Positions 1 to 8,959 of a stretch of DNA of 64,000 nt are shown piece after piece. A program made the position numbers and the translations under genes. The DNA lies in the NCBI RefSeq assembly GCF_037039395.1, contig NZ_CP146242.1, positions 2,615,001-2,679,000 on the forward strand, given 5' to 3'. Below the pieces are notes generated by a model. The model ran no database searches. It saw nothing but the letters and a program-made list of their open reading frames with translations, and was not told the origin of the DNA. This DNA is from Agrobacterium vitis. Lineage in GTDB: Bacteria; Pseudomonadota; Alphaproteobacteria; Rhizobiales; Rhizobiaceae. Each line of letters opens with the position of its first letter. Positions within the stretch are counted from its first letter, which is position 1.

Positions 1-639
1 GTTCGGCGAAAAGCGCGGCGTCAGCACCAGATTGGCGGTATTGGTCAGCATGCGGACATTTTCGCCGTCCTGGTCCATGATGGCCAGCTGGCGCTTGCGG
101 TCGGTCTTGGTGCCGCTTTCGGCCACGAAGACGATGCGGGTATCGAAATAGCCCTTTTCACCGGTGATGCGTTCATAGATCGCGTCGGCGATGATATGGG
201 CGACGCGCCGCCAGTTTTCCGGCTGGGTGTAGAATTGCTGGCCGCTCATCTGCTGGCCCGCATAGGTGTCCCACAGGCGGAATTCGGCGCGCAAGCGGCC
301 ATCGCCTTCCTGGGTGATACGGCCAACCACCAGCGCCTGGGCGTTCAATACCGTCCAGTTCTGCATGTTGGGGGCCTGATCGGGATTGATCTGCTTGTCG
401 ATGAAGGCGCCGTGATTGACCGGAGCGAACAGGCCGGAGCGCTTGAGATCGGCCTCGACCACGGCCGAAATCTTCGCGCCGATGCCATTGGCCGACAGGA
501 AATCGGGAATGGCGATCGGCATCGGCTCGACATTGCCCTTATTGATGTTGATCTCGACCAGCGCCATGGCCGGCGTGGCAAAGGCGCCCGCCATGCCGAC
601 GAGGACGATCAGGATACGCAGGAGTGAGAATGTCTTCAT
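1..639 (-). CDS. tolB: TolB, translocation protein (partial, runs off left edge)
   Basis: Periplasmic beta-propeller protein of the Tol-Pal envelope system, which links TolA and the peptidoglycan-associated lipoprotein Pal. The frame starts with ATG at 639 and stays open to position 1, so about 213 residues, the N-terminal third to half, are present. A signal peptide is visible ([14 protein letters not shown], then an A-x-A site near residue 26), followed by the TolB N-terminal domain ([15 protein letters not shown]) and the first propeller repeat ([20 protein letters not shown]). It lies 52 bp downstream of tolA in the same direction, as expected for a tolQRAB operon. Family assignment is secure; the C-terminus is not visible. 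Confidence 0.95.
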   Translation of the reverse strand, partial: MKTFSLLRILIVLVGMAGAFATPAMALVEININKGNVEPMPIAIPDFLSANGIGAKISAVVEADLKRSGLFAPVNHGAFIDKQINPDQAPNMQNWTVLNAQALVVGRITQEGDGRLRAEFRLWDTYAGQQMSGQQFYTQPENWRRVAHIIADAIYERITGEKGYFDTRIVFVAESGTKTDRKRQLAIMDQDGENVRMLTNTANLVLTPRFSPN

Positions 640-691
640 AAGGGCAAGCCTTTCAGCTTCTACATGAATTCGTGTGGGCATGAATTCGCTT

Positions 692-1861
692 TTACATGAA
701 TTCGCTTGGATCGAAGTTGACGACAACCTCTGACCAGGCATCGTATTTTTCAACGGGCAGGTTCTTGAACGGCACGGATTTCAGAATGGCGCGGCGCGCA
801 CTTGAGATCATCACCTGTTGGGCGCTGGGCGATCCGCCGGTGGCCGTCACTTCCGGCTCGCCGATCAGATTGCCGCTCTCGTCCAGCTTGAAATGAGCGC
901 GAATCACCATGCCCTGGGCATCGCCCATGCCTGACAACACCGACCAGTTGTTCTGGATCGCGCCGCGCAGGGCGTCCATTTCACTCTGGCTGAGTGTCGA
1001 GCCACCGGTGGTCTTCTTGCCGCCCAGCGCCGCCTGTTCGGTGGAGCGTTTGGCACCGCCACCGGCTGCATCGGTCTTGTTGAGCAGAGCGGCGATCTCG
1101 TCGGCGTTGAAGTCGCTTTCCTTGGACGATTTCGCCTTCGCCGCCTGCTGGTTCTTGTCAGCCTTCTTCACATCCGGCGCCTTGGCGGCCTCGGTCTTCG
1201 GCTTGGCTTCCGTCGGCTTCGGCTCAGGCGTCTTGGTTTCCGCAGGCTTTGGCGGCTCCGGCTTCGGCTTGGACGCGGGCAGGGGAACGCTGGTCGGCAG
1301 TGGAATGTCTTCGGCTTTGGCGACTTCCTGCGGCTTGGCTTCCGGCTTTGGCTCGGGCTTGGCCTCCGGCTTTGGCGGCTCAGGCTTCGGCGGTTCAGGC
1401 TTTGGCTCGGGCGTCGGGGTCGGCACGTCCTTGGGCACCGGCACGGCTTCCTTGGAAGGGGCTACCGCCGTCTCTTCCTTGGCAATTTCCTTGACGTCAT
1501 TGGTATCGTTGTCCTGCGTCGGCAAGACCTTGTCGACCTTTTCAGGGGCTGCCGCGGTTTCCTGCTGCGACGGCTTTTTCGACGGTGTCGGCGGTGTCTT
1601 CATGTCGACTTCGTTGTCGCCCATGTTTTCCGCGTTCTGAACGGTATTCGGCTTCTTGGTCGGGGTGGGCGCCGATTTTTCGCGCTTGGGCGCTTTTTTG
1701 TCACCCTGCTGGATCTGGGTCAGTTCCGAAATCGGTACGATATCGACGGGCAGCGCCTCGACATCGGCGACTTGCATGGGCGCAGGCGCGCTAATCGTCA
1801 CCAGCGCCATGGCCAGCAGCGTTGCGTGCAAAATCGCAGATGTGACGAGACTGCCTTTCAT
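692..1861 (-). CDS. tolA: TolA, inner-membrane anchored envelope protein
   Basis: Cell-envelope integrity protein that spans the periplasm and contacts TolB/Pal, energised by TolQR. The 389-residue product has one N-terminal membrane helix (about residues 5-25), a long Pro/Glu/Lys/Ala-rich linker (about 50-250, with repeats such as PKPEPPKPE) and a C-terminal TonB/TolA-like domain (about 290-389, beginning [17 protein letters not shown]). The linker is richer in proline than the Ala/Lys helix of enterobacterial TolA, as in other alphaproteobacteria. It sits between tolR (9 bp upstream) and tolB. The low-complexity linker makes long false frames on the opposite strand. Confidence 0.93.
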   Translation of the reverse strand: MKGSLVTSAILHATLLAMALVTISAPAPMQVADVEALPVDIVPISELTQIQQGDKKAPKREKSAPTPTKKPNTVQNAENMGDNEVDMKTPPTPSKKPSQQETAAAPEKVDKVLPTQDNDTNDVKEIAKEETAVAPSKEAVPVPKDVPTPTPEPKPEPPKPEPPKPEAKPEPKPEAKPQEVAKAEDIPLPTSVPLPASKPKPEPPKPAETKTPEPKPTEAKPKTEAAKAPDVKKADKNQQAAKAKSSKESDFNADEIAALLNKTDAAGGGAKRSTEQAALGGKKTTGGSTLSQSEMDALRGAIQNNWSVLSGMGDAQGMVIRAHFKLDESGNLIGEPEVTATGGSPSAQQVMISSARRAILKSVPFKNLPVEKYDAWSEVVVNFDPSEFM

Positions 1862-1870
1862 TTCGAAAGA

Positions 1871-2329
1871 TCACTTGTCCTGTTCTTGCAGGGTCACAAG
1901 GCCGATATTCTTGTAGCCAGCCGAAGAAATGCGCGCCATGACCTTCATGACCGTGCCATAGGCAGCAGCCGTGTCGCCGCGCACATAAATGCGTTCATTG
2001 TAACCCGTGGTGGCGATAGCCTGGAGCTTGGGAACGATTTCCTCAAGCGGGATCGGGCTTTCCTGCAAATAGATTTCGCCAGCCGGATTGACCGAAATGG
2101 TGATTGGCTGCGTATCGGAATTCATGGCGCTGGCCTGGGTTTCCGGCAGGTCGATCGGCACGCCGACCGTCATCATCGGAGCGGCAACCATGAAGATGAT
2201 CAACAGCACCAGCATGACGTCGACCAGCGGCGTAACATTGATTTCGCTGACGGGACCGCGCTTGCCGCCCCGGCGCCTGCTGCCGCGGCGGCCACCGCCG
2301 CCTCCATTTGCTCCTACCGACATGCCCAT
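1871..2329 (-). CDS. tolR: TolR, Tol system proton-channel subunit
   Basis: ExbD/TolR family inner-membrane protein that with TolQ forms the proton-driven motor powering TolA. The 152-residue product starts with a Gly/Arg-rich cytoplasmic tail (about 10-25), then the conserved SEINVTPLVDVMLVLLIIFM segment containing the single membrane helix with the proton-carrying aspartate in LVDVML, then a periplasmic domain. It lies 49 bp downstream of tolQ and 9 bp upstream of tolA. The start could be either Met1 or Met3 (MGMS); the first is used. Confidence 0.95.
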   Translation of the reverse strand: MGMSVGANGGGGGRRGSRRRGGKRGPVSEINVTPLVDVMLVLLIIFMVAAPMMTVGVPIDLPETQASAMNSDTQPITISVNPAGEIYLQESPIPLEEIVPKLQAIATTGYNERIYVRGDTAAAYGTVMKVMARISSAGYKNIGLVTLQEQDK

Positions 2330-2378
2330 CTGATCAATTCCTTTCGCCGACCTTGCCCAGTCGTTCTAGACTGGAGCC

Positions 2379-3098
2379 TTATTCCGCCGCCTGGCGAGGC
2401 TGGAGCTTCTCATCGATCTGTCGCGACAGTATGGCGGAAAACTCGTCGGCAAAGCCTTCCATGCGCGAGGACAGTTTGCCCGCTTCGCCGGAAAATTTAT
2501 TGTAGGCGATGACGGCTGGAATAGCGGCGACCAGACCGATGGCCGTGGCCAGCAGCGCCTCGGCGATACCGGGGGCAACAACCGCCAGATTGGTGGATTT
2601 CGAACCGGCAATCGCCTGGAACGAGGTCATGATACCGATAACCGTGCCGAACAGGCCGATGAAGGGACCAGCCGAACCGATGGTGGCCAACGAGCCCAGA
2701 CGGGCTTCGAAATGTTCGGCCTCGCGCGCCATGGTGACATCCATCGAGCGGTCGATGCGCATCTGCAAGCCGATGGGCGAACGCGCGCCGCGCTCAAAGC
2801 TCTTCTTCCACTCACGCATGGCGGAAACGAAAATAGCCGCGAGCCCGGTATTGTTGCGCTCGGCCAGCGTGCGATACAATTCTTCCAGCGACTGGCCGGA
2901 CCAGAACACCTGTTCGAACTGGTCGAACTGGCGGCGCGCCTTGGCGAAGCTGACATATTTGTCGATGACGATGGCCCAGGTCCAGACGGAGGCGCCCAGA
3001 AGCCCGATCATCACGATTTTCACGACCCAGCCCGCCTGCATGAACAGGGCCCAAAGGCTCACGTCGTGGCTTGCGGCTGCCAATCCTACTTGTTCCAT
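2379..3098 (-). CDS. tolQ: TolQ, Tol system motor subunit
   Basis: MotA/TolQ/ExbB family inner-membrane protein. The ATG at 3098 (MEQVGLAAAS) is chosen over an upstream TTG because it gives a 239-residue protein of normal TolQ length. Membrane helices are seen near residues 18-40 (VVKIVMIGLLGASVW), around 130-155 (IGSAGPFIGLFGTVIGIMTSF) and 170-195 (ALLATAIGLVAAIPAVIAYN), the standard three-helix layout with the conserved GPFIGLFGTV motif. First gene of tolQRAB; the roughly 530-bp region upstream should carry the operon promoter. Confidence 0.95.
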   Translation of the reverse strand: MEQVGLAAASHDVSLWALFMQAGWVVKIVMIGLLGASVWTWAIVIDKYVSFAKARRQFDQFEQVFWSGQSLEELYRTLAERNNTGLAAIFVSAMREWKKSFERGARSPIGLQMRIDRSMDVTMAREAEHFEARLGSLATIGSAGPFIGLFGTVIGIMTSFQAIAGSKSTNLAVVAPGIAEALLATAIGLVAAIPAVIAYNKFSGEAGKLSSRMEGFADEFSAILSRQIDEKLQPRQAAE

Positions 3099-3627
3099 CG
3101 CTACCGTTCCCAAAATCCAAACGCCCGGACGTAAAACAGACCGGGGCGGATTTACAGCTTTATTTGCGCATCACGCGGGCTTGCGCAAACAACGCTGTAA
3201 CAAATTCGTTTTTCTATGCAATCATATCTGCACTATCAGGCAGTGTGATCGATCATGCACTTGTATGACTGATGTGCAGATAGGCGCGGTGGCGTTTCAT
3301 CAACGCGATCCGCCATCCCCAAAGCACCCAGCTTGCCTTTTTGCCGCTAAATTTGGTCAAAGGAAGGCGTGCGGCGCACAAAGCACCGCAGGGTTAGTAA
3401 GACATCATTATTGTTAACGATAGGTTATCACAGCATATCCAATAATCGCCGCTGGCCGCCTGCAAATGGTAATTTCTGCGCTTGCCTGATGCGTCAGCAT
3501 TTTCGAACGAAAAACCGCTTCGCACTTTTTCCGAAATGCTTGTGCTCACGTACATTGAAAGTACGCCCCGCTCCGGTTCTCGAAATCACCATTTTCGCCA
3601 GGCCAGCAGCAATTCTTGACCAGACTG
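3099..3627. other. Non-coding gap between ybgC and tolQ
   Basis: A 529-bp stretch with no convincing gene on either strand; the short open frames here lack start signals and family features. It is AT-richer than its surroundings and presumably holds the tolQRAB promoter. In many relatives ybgC and tolQ lie closer together. No clear terminator hairpin was found. Confidence 0.5.
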
Positions 3628-4077
3628 TCAGCCGGGGGTGAAGCCGAGGAACTTCTCGGCAATCGTCTCGGGCAGACGGCGCGGACGCCCAAATTTGTTA
3701 ACGACGGCAATCACCACTTTTGCTTCGATCAACCGGCGGTCACCACTGTTGATGGTTTGCCGCAGCACCATCTTGGCGCCCCCGGCCTTTTCGGTGATAG
3801 TCTCGATAACAAGGATATCATCCATCCGCGCCGGGCTTTTGAAATCCAGCTCCATGCGATGCACGACGAAAATCAGCCCTTCTTCATCGGCATTGATCAG
3901 CTCGCTCTGTTCGCAGCCCAGGCAGCGCAGGTAATCGGTGCGCCCGCGCTCAAGAAAATGCAGATAGCGGGCGTGATAGACCAGACCGGAAAAATCCGTG
4001 TCCTCATAATACACCCGTTGGACGAGACGGTGGCCGCCTTCGATCAACTGGCCGGAAATTGAAAATTCGTGGGTCAT
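3628..4077 (-). CDS. ybgC: YbgC/FadM-like tol-pal acyl-CoA thioesterase
   Basis: Hot-dog-fold thioesterase usually found at the head of tol-pal operons and thought to act on acyl-CoA or acyl-ACP during phospholipid metabolism. The 149-residue product has the family motif VYYEDTDFSGLVYHARYLHFLERGR (shown in part: YEDTDFSGLVYHARYL), where the aspartate of EDTD is catalytic. The start at ATG 4077 is fixed by a 4-bp ATGA overlap with the stop of the upstream DinB-like gene; an upstream in-frame start would lie inside that gene. Confidence 0.92.
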   Translation of the reverse strand: MTHEFSISGQLIEGGHRLVQRVYYEDTDFSGLVYHARYLHFLERGRTDYLRCLGCEQSELINADEEGLIFVVHRMELDFKSPARMDDILVIETITEKAGGAKMVLRQTINSGDRRLIEAKVVIAVVNKFGRPRRLPETIAEKFLGFTPG

Positions 4078-4649
4078 AGTTTGCCTTTTGAATGACCGAG
4101 ATCGGCTTCGGTCCAACCCAGCTTTTGCATATCATCGGCCCGGTCGCGGAAATCCGTTGCCGTTATGAACTCGTCGAGCTGGGGCGGCTTGACACTGGTT
4201 CCAGCCAGCATGGCATGGACCTGGCCTCTGTGGTGCGTCTGGTGGTGGAACAGGTGGAAGAGAAGATCGTCACACCGTTCAATTTGCAGTCTCGTCCCGC
4301 GATGTACTGTGACGTCTTGGACAAGCGCGTCGGCGGTGAGGGCATCGCATAGGCTTAGAAGACGCTGATCGACGGCAGATTGGGCCTTGTGCAGGGTGTC
4401 TATCGTTTCAAAAGGCTCTTCATTGTCAAAGGCCGCCGGACCAAGGGTGCCACCTTCCAAGGCGTCAACATAGAACCAATCGACGGTCAGAATGTGGTTG
4501 AGCGTTGCCTTGATGGAGGGGAAGAAGCTGGTGCGCGGCGCCTCGAATTCACCCGGTTGAAGCTGCGCGCAGGCACCCAGCAATCTCGCATTGGCCAAGG
4601 TATTGTTGCGGGCCATCTTGCGAAAGATACGGCAGGGATCAATGGTCAT
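4074..4649 (-). CDS. DinB-family (DUF664-like) protein
   Basis: Predicted 191-residue four-helix DinB/YfiT-superfamily protein, a group of probable metal-dependent enzymes often linked to thiol or stress metabolism. Metal-ligand histidines are in the expected places: LNHILTVDWFYVDAL near residues 45-60 and FHLFHHQTHHRGQVHAML near 130-147. The start at ATG 4649 overlaps the end of the upstream Nudix gene by 11 bp, and the stop overlaps the ybgC start (ATGA), so it is in the same transcript. The substrate cannot be inferred. Confidence 0.85.
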   Translation of the reverse strand: MTIDPCRIFRKMARNNTLANARLLGACAQLQPGEFEAPRTSFFPSIKATLNHILTVDWFYVDALEGGTLGPAAFDNEEPFETIDTLHKAQSAVDQRLLSLCDALTADALVQDVTVHRGTRLQIERCDDLLFHLFHHQTHHRGQVHAMLAGTSVKPPQLDEFITATDFRDRADDMQKLGWTEADLGHSKGKL

Positions 4650-5148
4650 GGCTGTCCTCATCCACAATCAAGTGTTCAACGCGTTCGGGAAGATTGCCCA
4701 TGAAGCGACCCAGGAATGCGGGCCTGACATCATAGGTATTAAAGGCGGCAGCTGTTGCGGGAATCCAGCGAAACAGAACTTCCGTTGGCCCATCAATCAC
4801 ACAATGCACAATGTCATTTGGGTGGAAGGGCAGCGGTGTTTCGACTTTCAAAAGATAGAAGAAACCGAGCACGTGGGCTTTATAATCACCAAAGGAATAG
4901 AAATTTTCGACTGTCCAAAGCAGACGCTCAATCTTGACGGTGCGGTTAATCTCCTCGTGCATCTCACGGATGATTGTTTGCTCACTGTTTTCGCCAATTT
5001 CGGCGCGACCACCGGGCAATGACCAATAAGGATTGTTTGCACCCTTTTGCACCAGCAAATGGCCGTTTTGCAGGATCACGCCCGCCACCCGGAAGGTAAA
5101 CAATTGCGGCTTTTTATCCAGCCGGATCATGTGGCGTTCAACGGTCAT
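4639..5148 (-). CDS. Nudix hydrolase (second of a tandem pair)
   Basis: 169-residue Nudix hydrolase, predicted to cleave a nucleoside-diphosphate-linked compound. The Nudix box is GGRAEIGENSEQTIIREMHEE near residues 47-67; the catalytic REMHEE is intact, but the Gly usually found two residues after EE (EExGU) is replaced by INRT, so activity or fold at that turn may differ. The ATG at 5148 overlaps the stop of the upstream Nudix gene by the ATGA arrangement. Same length and layout as its neighbour (FTFRVAGVILQNGHLLVQK versus FQMRIAGLAFRNGHVLVHR), so the pair arose by tandem duplication. Confidence 0.88.
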   Translation of the reverse strand: MTVERHMIRLDKKPQLFTFRVAGVILQNGHLLVQKGANNPYWSLPGGRAEIGENSEQTIIREMHEEINRTVKIERLLWTVENFYSFGDYKAHVLGFFYLLKVETPLPFHPNDIVHCVIDGPTEVLFRWIPATAAAFNTYDVRPAFLGRFMGNLPERVEHLIVDEDSHDH

Positions 5149-5654
5149 TTGTCGTCCAGATTGCCATCGTTCCACACCAGATGGCGGGAGGTTTGGGGCA
5201 GGTTTTCAATCTCGTCGGCAATGAAATAGGGTGGAATATCCAGTGCGGTCAACGCCTCTTTGGTGGCGCGTGCCCATTTGAATTCCAGCGCGTTCTTGCC
5301 ATCCTGAATGCGGTGGATGATCTCGCTTTCATGAAAGGCAAGCGTATCTGGCAGCTGCATGAGGTAATACATGCCCAGTTCATGCCAATCCCGGCCTTCA
5401 TAATGGAAAAAGCTCTCGACGCTCCACAACAGGCGATCAACCGTGGCTTCCAGCCCAAGCTCTTCCATCATCTCGCGCTTCAGCGTGGTCTCAGAAGGCT
5501 CGCCCACTTCCGCCCGGCCTCCGGGAAAGGTCCAGAATTTTTCATGCACGGCGCGATGCACCAGCACATGGCCGTTGCGAAAAGCCAAGCCCGCAATACG
5601 CATCTGGAAGATGCGGCTCTGCTGTTTGATGCGGATGCGATTGTCTTTCGGCAC
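5145..5654 (-). CDS. Nudix hydrolase (first of a tandem pair)
   Basis: 169-residue Nudix hydrolase with a fully canonical box, GGRAEVGEPSETTLKREMM then EELGL, near residues 46-70. The N-terminal strand pattern (FQMRIAGLAFRNGHVLVHR) and C-terminal aromatic-rich part match the tandem copy downstream. It lies 10 bp downstream of the metallophosphoesterase gene and overlaps the next Nudix start (ATGA). Substrate unknown; ADP-ribose/ADP-sugar or housecleaning roles are possible but not shown by the sequence. Confidence 0.9.
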   Translation of the reverse strand: MPKDNRIRIKQQSRIFQMRIAGLAFRNGHVLVHRAVHEKFWTFPGGRAEVGEPSETTLKREMMEELGLEATVDRLLWSVESFFHYEGRDWHELGMYYLMQLPDTLAFHESEIIHRIQDGKNALEFKWARATKEALTALDIPPYFIADEIENLPQTSRHLVWNDGNLDDK

Positions 5655-5664
5655 GTTCCTGCCC

Positions 5665-6555
5665 TTATACCAAGTCGATCACAAGGATTTCCGGCGGTGA
5701 GCCGAACCGGATCGGTGCGACGGAACAGCCAAGTCCGCCCGAGACGATGATGTTGCGGCCACCTTCCTCGCGATGGCCATAGACATAACGCGAGCCGAAG
5801 CGCGACGGCACGACCGGTGTCCAGCCGAACAGATTGACCTGGCCGCCATGGGTATGGCCCGAAAGCGTCAGCGAGACCCGATCCGGCACGGTTGGAAAAA
5901 TATCCGGTTCATGGGCCAGCAGGATGACCGGAGCATTGTCCGTCACCTTGACCAGCGTGCCGGGCAGGTCATCGAGCCCACGGATTCGATGATTGCCGGA
6001 GAGATAGGCCCATTGGTCTTCCAGCCCGGCCACCCAGAAAGGCTGATCGTCCGACCCCAGCCGCACCACGCTGTTCGACATGGCGTTGATGCCGACGCTG
6101 CGCAGCGCCCGATGGGCCATGGTTTCCGGCAGGCGTTGAAGCTGCGCCTCGGTATCTTGCCACCAATCGTGATTGCCGCAGACGGCATGGACGCCATAGG
6201 GGGCTTTCAAGACGGACAGGGCCTTGGCCCATTGCTCCGGCGGCACCACGCCGGTTACCAGTTTCATGCCGGACATGTAATCGCCCAGCAGCAGGATCAC
6301 ATCGCCGCCCAACGTATTGGCATAGTCGCAGATCCTGGCGATCCGCTCGGCCGGCATCCAGGGCTCACAGGCATGAAAATCGGCAAGCGCAACAATCCGC
6401 AGGCTTTGGCCCTTCGGCCAGCCGGGCGGGGAGAGTTTGTAGCGCGTGGTTTCCAGCCGCAGCAGCGGCTCCACTGCACCGGCATAGCCGCCAAGCGACA
6501 GAATGCCAGCGGCGGTGCCTGCCAGCAGCTTGAAAAACGTCCGTCTGGTTATCAA
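5665..6555 (-). CDS. Tat-exported metallophosphoesterase (YaeI/YkuE-like)
   Basis: 296-residue calcineurin-like phosphoesterase with an N-terminal twin-arginine signal ([15 protein letters not shown]). Metal-binding motifs are in order: DFHA near residue 58, GDYMSG near 92 (GDxx motif), GNHDWW near 132, and GHTHGGQ near 233. YkuE relatives hydrolyse UDP-2,3-diacylglucosamine-like lipids at the cell surface. The start is TTG at 6555, overlapping the ruvB stop in a TTGA arrangement; no ATG gives an intact Tat signal. An ATG two bases away in another frame leads to a short false frame. Confidence 0.88.
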   Translation of the reverse strand: MITRRTFFKLLAGTAAGILSLGGYAGAVEPLLRLETTRYKLSPPGWPKGQSLRIVALADFHACEPWMPAERIARICDYANTLGGDVILLLGDYMSGMKLVTGVVPPEQWAKALSVLKAPYGVHAVCGNHDWWQDTEAQLQRLPETMAHRALRSVGINAMSNSVVRLGSDDQPFWVAGLEDQWAYLSGNHRIRGLDDLPGTLVKVTDNAPVILLAHEPDIFPTVPDRVSLTLSGHTHGGQVNLFGWTPVVPSRFGSRYVYGHREEGGRNIIVSGGLGCSVAPIRFGSPPEILVIDLV

Positions 6556-7595
6556 TCGTCATCCTCAAGGGTCAGGCGGAACTGCGCGGCCTCCATGTCT
6601 TTCGGCGGCATCAGGCCCAGATGTTTCCAGGCAATCGCGGTCAGAACGCGGCCACGCGGCGTGCGCTGGATAAAACCCTGCTGGATCATATAGGGCTCGA
6701 TAATATCCTCGATGGCGTCGCGTGGTTCGGACAGGCCAGCGGCAATGGTTTCAATGCCGACTGGACCCCCACCAAAATTGACGGCAATCATGGTCAAATA
6801 ACGAGTGTCGAGCTGATCGAGGCCCATATTATCCACAAGTAACCGCGTGAGCGCCTCATCGGCGATCTCGCGGGTGACGGCGGGGGCACGGGCAACTTCG
6901 GCAAAATCGCGCACCCGGCGCAGCAACCGCCCGGCAATGCGCGGCGTGCCGCGGGCGCGACGGGCAATTTCCCGCGCCCCGTCATCGGTCATGCCAAGCC
7001 CCATCAGGCGCGCACCGCGCCGCACGATAAGCTCCAGTTCTTCGACCGTATAGAAGGACAGCCGCACCGGAATGCCGAACCGGTCGCGCAAGGGCGTGGT
7101 CAACAGGCCAAGCCGGGTGGTGGCGGCGACCAGGGTGAATTTGGAAAGGTCGATTTTCACCGAGCGCGCCGCCGGGCCTTCGCCGATGATCAGGTCGAGT
7201 TGGAAATCCTCCATGGCCGGATAGAGAATTTCCTCCACCGCCGGGCTCAAGCGATGGATTTCATCGATGAACAGCACGTCACGCTCTTCCAGATTGGTGA
7301 GGAGGGCCGCGAGATCCCCCGCCTTGGCAATCACAGGACCGGACGTCGAACGGAAATTGACACCGAGTTCCTTGGCCATGATCTGCGCCAGCGTCGTCTT
7401 GCCGAGGCCGGGCGGGCCGACGAACAGCACATGATCCAGCGCTTCGCCCCGGTTCTTGGCGGCTTCGATGAAGATCTTCAGATTGGCACGGGCCTCCGCC
7501 TGGCCGGTAAAGTCGTCCAGCGTCTGCGGCCTGAGCGCCGAATCGACGTCTTCGCCGCGCTTTTCCGGGGTGAGGACAGGGTTTTGAGCGCTCAT
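6552..7595 (-). CDS. ruvB: RuvB, Holliday junction branch-migration helicase
   Basis: AAA+ motor that with RuvA drives Holliday-junction branch migration. The product is 347 residues when started at ATG 7595 ([12 protein letters not shown]), matching other rhizobial RuvB proteins; an upstream in-frame ATG would lie inside vapC. Walker A is GPPGLGKTT near residue 65 and Walker [10 protein letters not shown] near 113; the winged-helix C-terminus ([15 protein letters not shown]) is present. The start overlaps the vapC stop by ATGA, so a toxin gene is translationally joined to ruvB here. Confidence 0.97.
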   Translation of the reverse strand: MSAQNPVLTPEKRGEDVDSALRPQTLDDFTGQAEARANLKIFIEAAKNRGEALDHVLFVGPPGLGKTTLAQIMAKELGVNFRSTSGPVIAKAGDLAALLTNLEERDVLFIDEIHRLSPAVEEILYPAMEDFQLDLIIGEGPAARSVKIDLSKFTLVAATTRLGLLTTPLRDRFGIPVRLSFYTVEELELIVRRGARLMGLGMTDDGAREIARRARGTPRIAGRLLRRVRDFAEVARAPAVTREIADEALTRLLVDNMGLDQLDTRYLTMIAVNFGGGPVGIETIAAGLSEPRDAIEDIIEPYMIQQGFIQRTPRGRVLTAIAWKHLGLMPPKDMEAAQFRLTLEDDD

Positions 7596-7990
7596 GCGAG
7601 GAGTTCCATATGGGGGACGGTTCGTGCGGCTTTCCGGTCGAATGTCATGGTCGTCCGGCACCCAAGCTCCCTGTTCTTGAGAGCAATGAAAATATCGGCA
7701 AATTCCTCGCTGCTGCGATCCATTTCATCCAATGTCAGTTCTATGACATTTTCGTCTTCAAGCACGAGATTTTCAGAATCGAGAAATCCGGATAGGATGA
7801 TCTTCAATTCTTCTTTTGACATCTTGACCTGCCGACGTGCCGTCCAGATGAATTCCAGCAAAACCGCGCTATTGACGAAGCCGGGTTGGTCCTGGGTCAG
7901 GCTGTCGGCCAGTGCAAGCGCCTGTTTGGTTTGAATGTCATCGTCCTGCATGGTGAGACGCAGCAGAATATTGGTGTCGATGCCGATCAT
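7592..7990 (-). CDS. vapC: VapC-like PIN-domain toxin
   Basis: 132-residue PIN-domain protein, predicted Mg-dependent RNase toxin of a VapBC pair. Acidic PIN residues are visible: Asp5 in [10 protein letters not shown], Glu in VLLEFIW near residue 46, Asp in [12 protein letters not shown] near 99 and Asp in TMTFDRKAA near 117. It overlaps vapB by ATGA upstream and ruvB by ATGA downstream. Known VapC toxins usually cut tRNA or rRNA; the target here is unknown. Confidence 0.9.
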   Translation of the reverse strand: MIGIDTNILLRLTMQDDDIQTKQALALADSLTQDQPGFVNSAVLLEFIWTARRQVKMSKEELKIILSGFLDSENLVLEDENVIELTLDEMDRSSEEFADIFIALKNRELGCRTTMTFDRKAARTVPHMELLA

Positions 7991-8247
7991 TCTCGGCCCA
8001 TCACGTGGTCCACGATGGCGTCACCGATCGCCTCATCCATCTCTTCAATCGTCAGGGTGGGCATGCCTGGACGATGCAGGATACCAGCCAGATCGATCAA
8101 CCGCTTGTTCTTGGCTTTCAGCGTGACCTCACCGTTTTTCACCACGTAGCGAATCCGGTCGCCGGGCTTCAGCTTCAACAGCTCCCTGATTTCGGCTGGG
8201 ACCGTGGTTTGACCCTTGGAGGTCATGGTTGCGTAGAAGACGTTCAT
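7987..8247 (-). CDS. vapB: VapB-like AbrB/MazE-fold antitoxin
   Basis: 86-residue antitoxin. Residues 5-50 form a SpoVT/AbrB swapped-hairpin DNA-binding domain (TMTSKGQTTVPAEIRELLKL, then PGDRIRYVV), and the acidic tail (TLTIEEMDEAIGDAIVDHV) is the likely PIN-toxin wrapping segment. Its stop overlaps the vapC start (ATGA). A palindrome with TTCCTTAC/GTAAGGAA arms lies directly upstream and is a likely autoregulatory operator. Confidence 0.9.
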   Translation of the reverse strand: MNVFYATMTSKGQTTVPAEIRELLKLKPGDRIRYVVKNGEVTLKAKNKRLIDLAGILHRPGMPTLTIEEMDEAIGDAIVDHVMGRE

Positions 8248-8268
8248 GCGGACCCTCCCGCTCTAAAT

Positions 8269-8315
8269 TTCCTTACTTTTTGACAATAGTAAGGAATCCC
8301 GCCAAAAGCAAGGAA
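8269..8315. promoter_or_regulatory. Putative VapBC operator in the ruvA-vapB gap
   Basis: The 69-bp gap between ruvA and vapB holds an inverted repeat with 8-bp perfect arms, TTCCTTAC at 8269-8276 and GTAAGGAA at 8289-8296, plus a third near-copy GCAAGGAA at 8308-8315. AbrB-fold antitoxins typically bind such palindromes to repress their own promoter. If used, it gives vapBC (and perhaps ruvB) its own regulated transcription start. Confidence 0.55.
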
Positions 8316-8316
8316 A

Positions 8317-8934
8317 TCACCGCGATAGCTCCTTCAAGCCCAGCCGGATCAGCTTGGCACTGTCTGCACCTTCACCACCATTTTTCAACGCGGCGGCGAT
8401 GGCATTGGCGGCCTGGTCGCGGGAATAGCCGAGATTGGTCAGGGCTGACACCGCATCGGAAACCGGGGCGGAGGCAATGCCTTCGCCCAGTTCCTGCTTG
8501 AGGCCGATGGCACTTCCGGCATCCCCAGTGAAGGCCGGAGCCTTGTTCTTCAATTCGGTAACGAGGCGCAGCGCCACTTTCGGGCCGACACCAGGGGCTC
8601 TGGCAATGGCGGGTTTGTCCTGGAGGGCAATGGCATTGGCCAGTTCGGAAGGGGTGAGGGTGGCCAAAATCGCCAGCGCCACCTTGGCGCCGACGCCCTG
8701 GACACTTTGCAGGAGATTAAACCACTCCCGCTCCAGCGCACTCATGAAGCCGAACAATTTCAGCTGGTCCTCGCGCACATAGGTCTCGATGAACAGCACG
8801 ATGGCTTCGCCGGGTGAGCCCAGCCGCGCCAGGGTGCGTGACGAACAATGAGCGACGTAACAGACGCCGTGCACATCGACCAGCACATGGTCGTCGCCGA
8901 TCTCATCAATGGTGCCTTTGAGCTTGCCGATCAT
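8317..8934 (-). CDS. ruvA: RuvA, Holliday junction recognition subunit
   Basis: 205-residue RuvA started at ATG 8934 ([13 protein letters not shown]), the standard N-terminus; the longer open frame upstream overlaps ruvC and is rejected. The OB-fold domain I, the helix-hairpin-helix motifs ([16 protein letters not shown] and [16 protein letters not shown], about 70-125) and the small C-terminal RuvB-binding domain ([19 protein letters not shown]) are all visible. It lies 25 bp downstream of ruvC. Confidence 0.97.
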   Translation of the reverse strand: MIGKLKGTIDEIGDDHVLVDVHGVCYVAHCSSRTLARLGSPGEAIVLFIETYVREDQLKLFGFMSALEREWFNLLQSVQGVGAKVALAILATLTPSELANAIALQDKPAIARAPGVGPKVALRLVTELKNKAPAFTGDAGSAIGLKQELGEGIASAPVSDAVSALTNLGYSRDQAANAIAAALKNGGEGADSAKLIRLGLKELSR

Positions 8935-8959
8935 ATACGATATCCAATGAAAAGAGAGA

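Noticed and set aside
909-1640. 243-codon plus-strand frame opposite tolA
   Set aside because: Low-complexity Ser/Gly/Ala product that mirrors the Pro/Glu/Lys linker of TolA on the other strand; no start signal.
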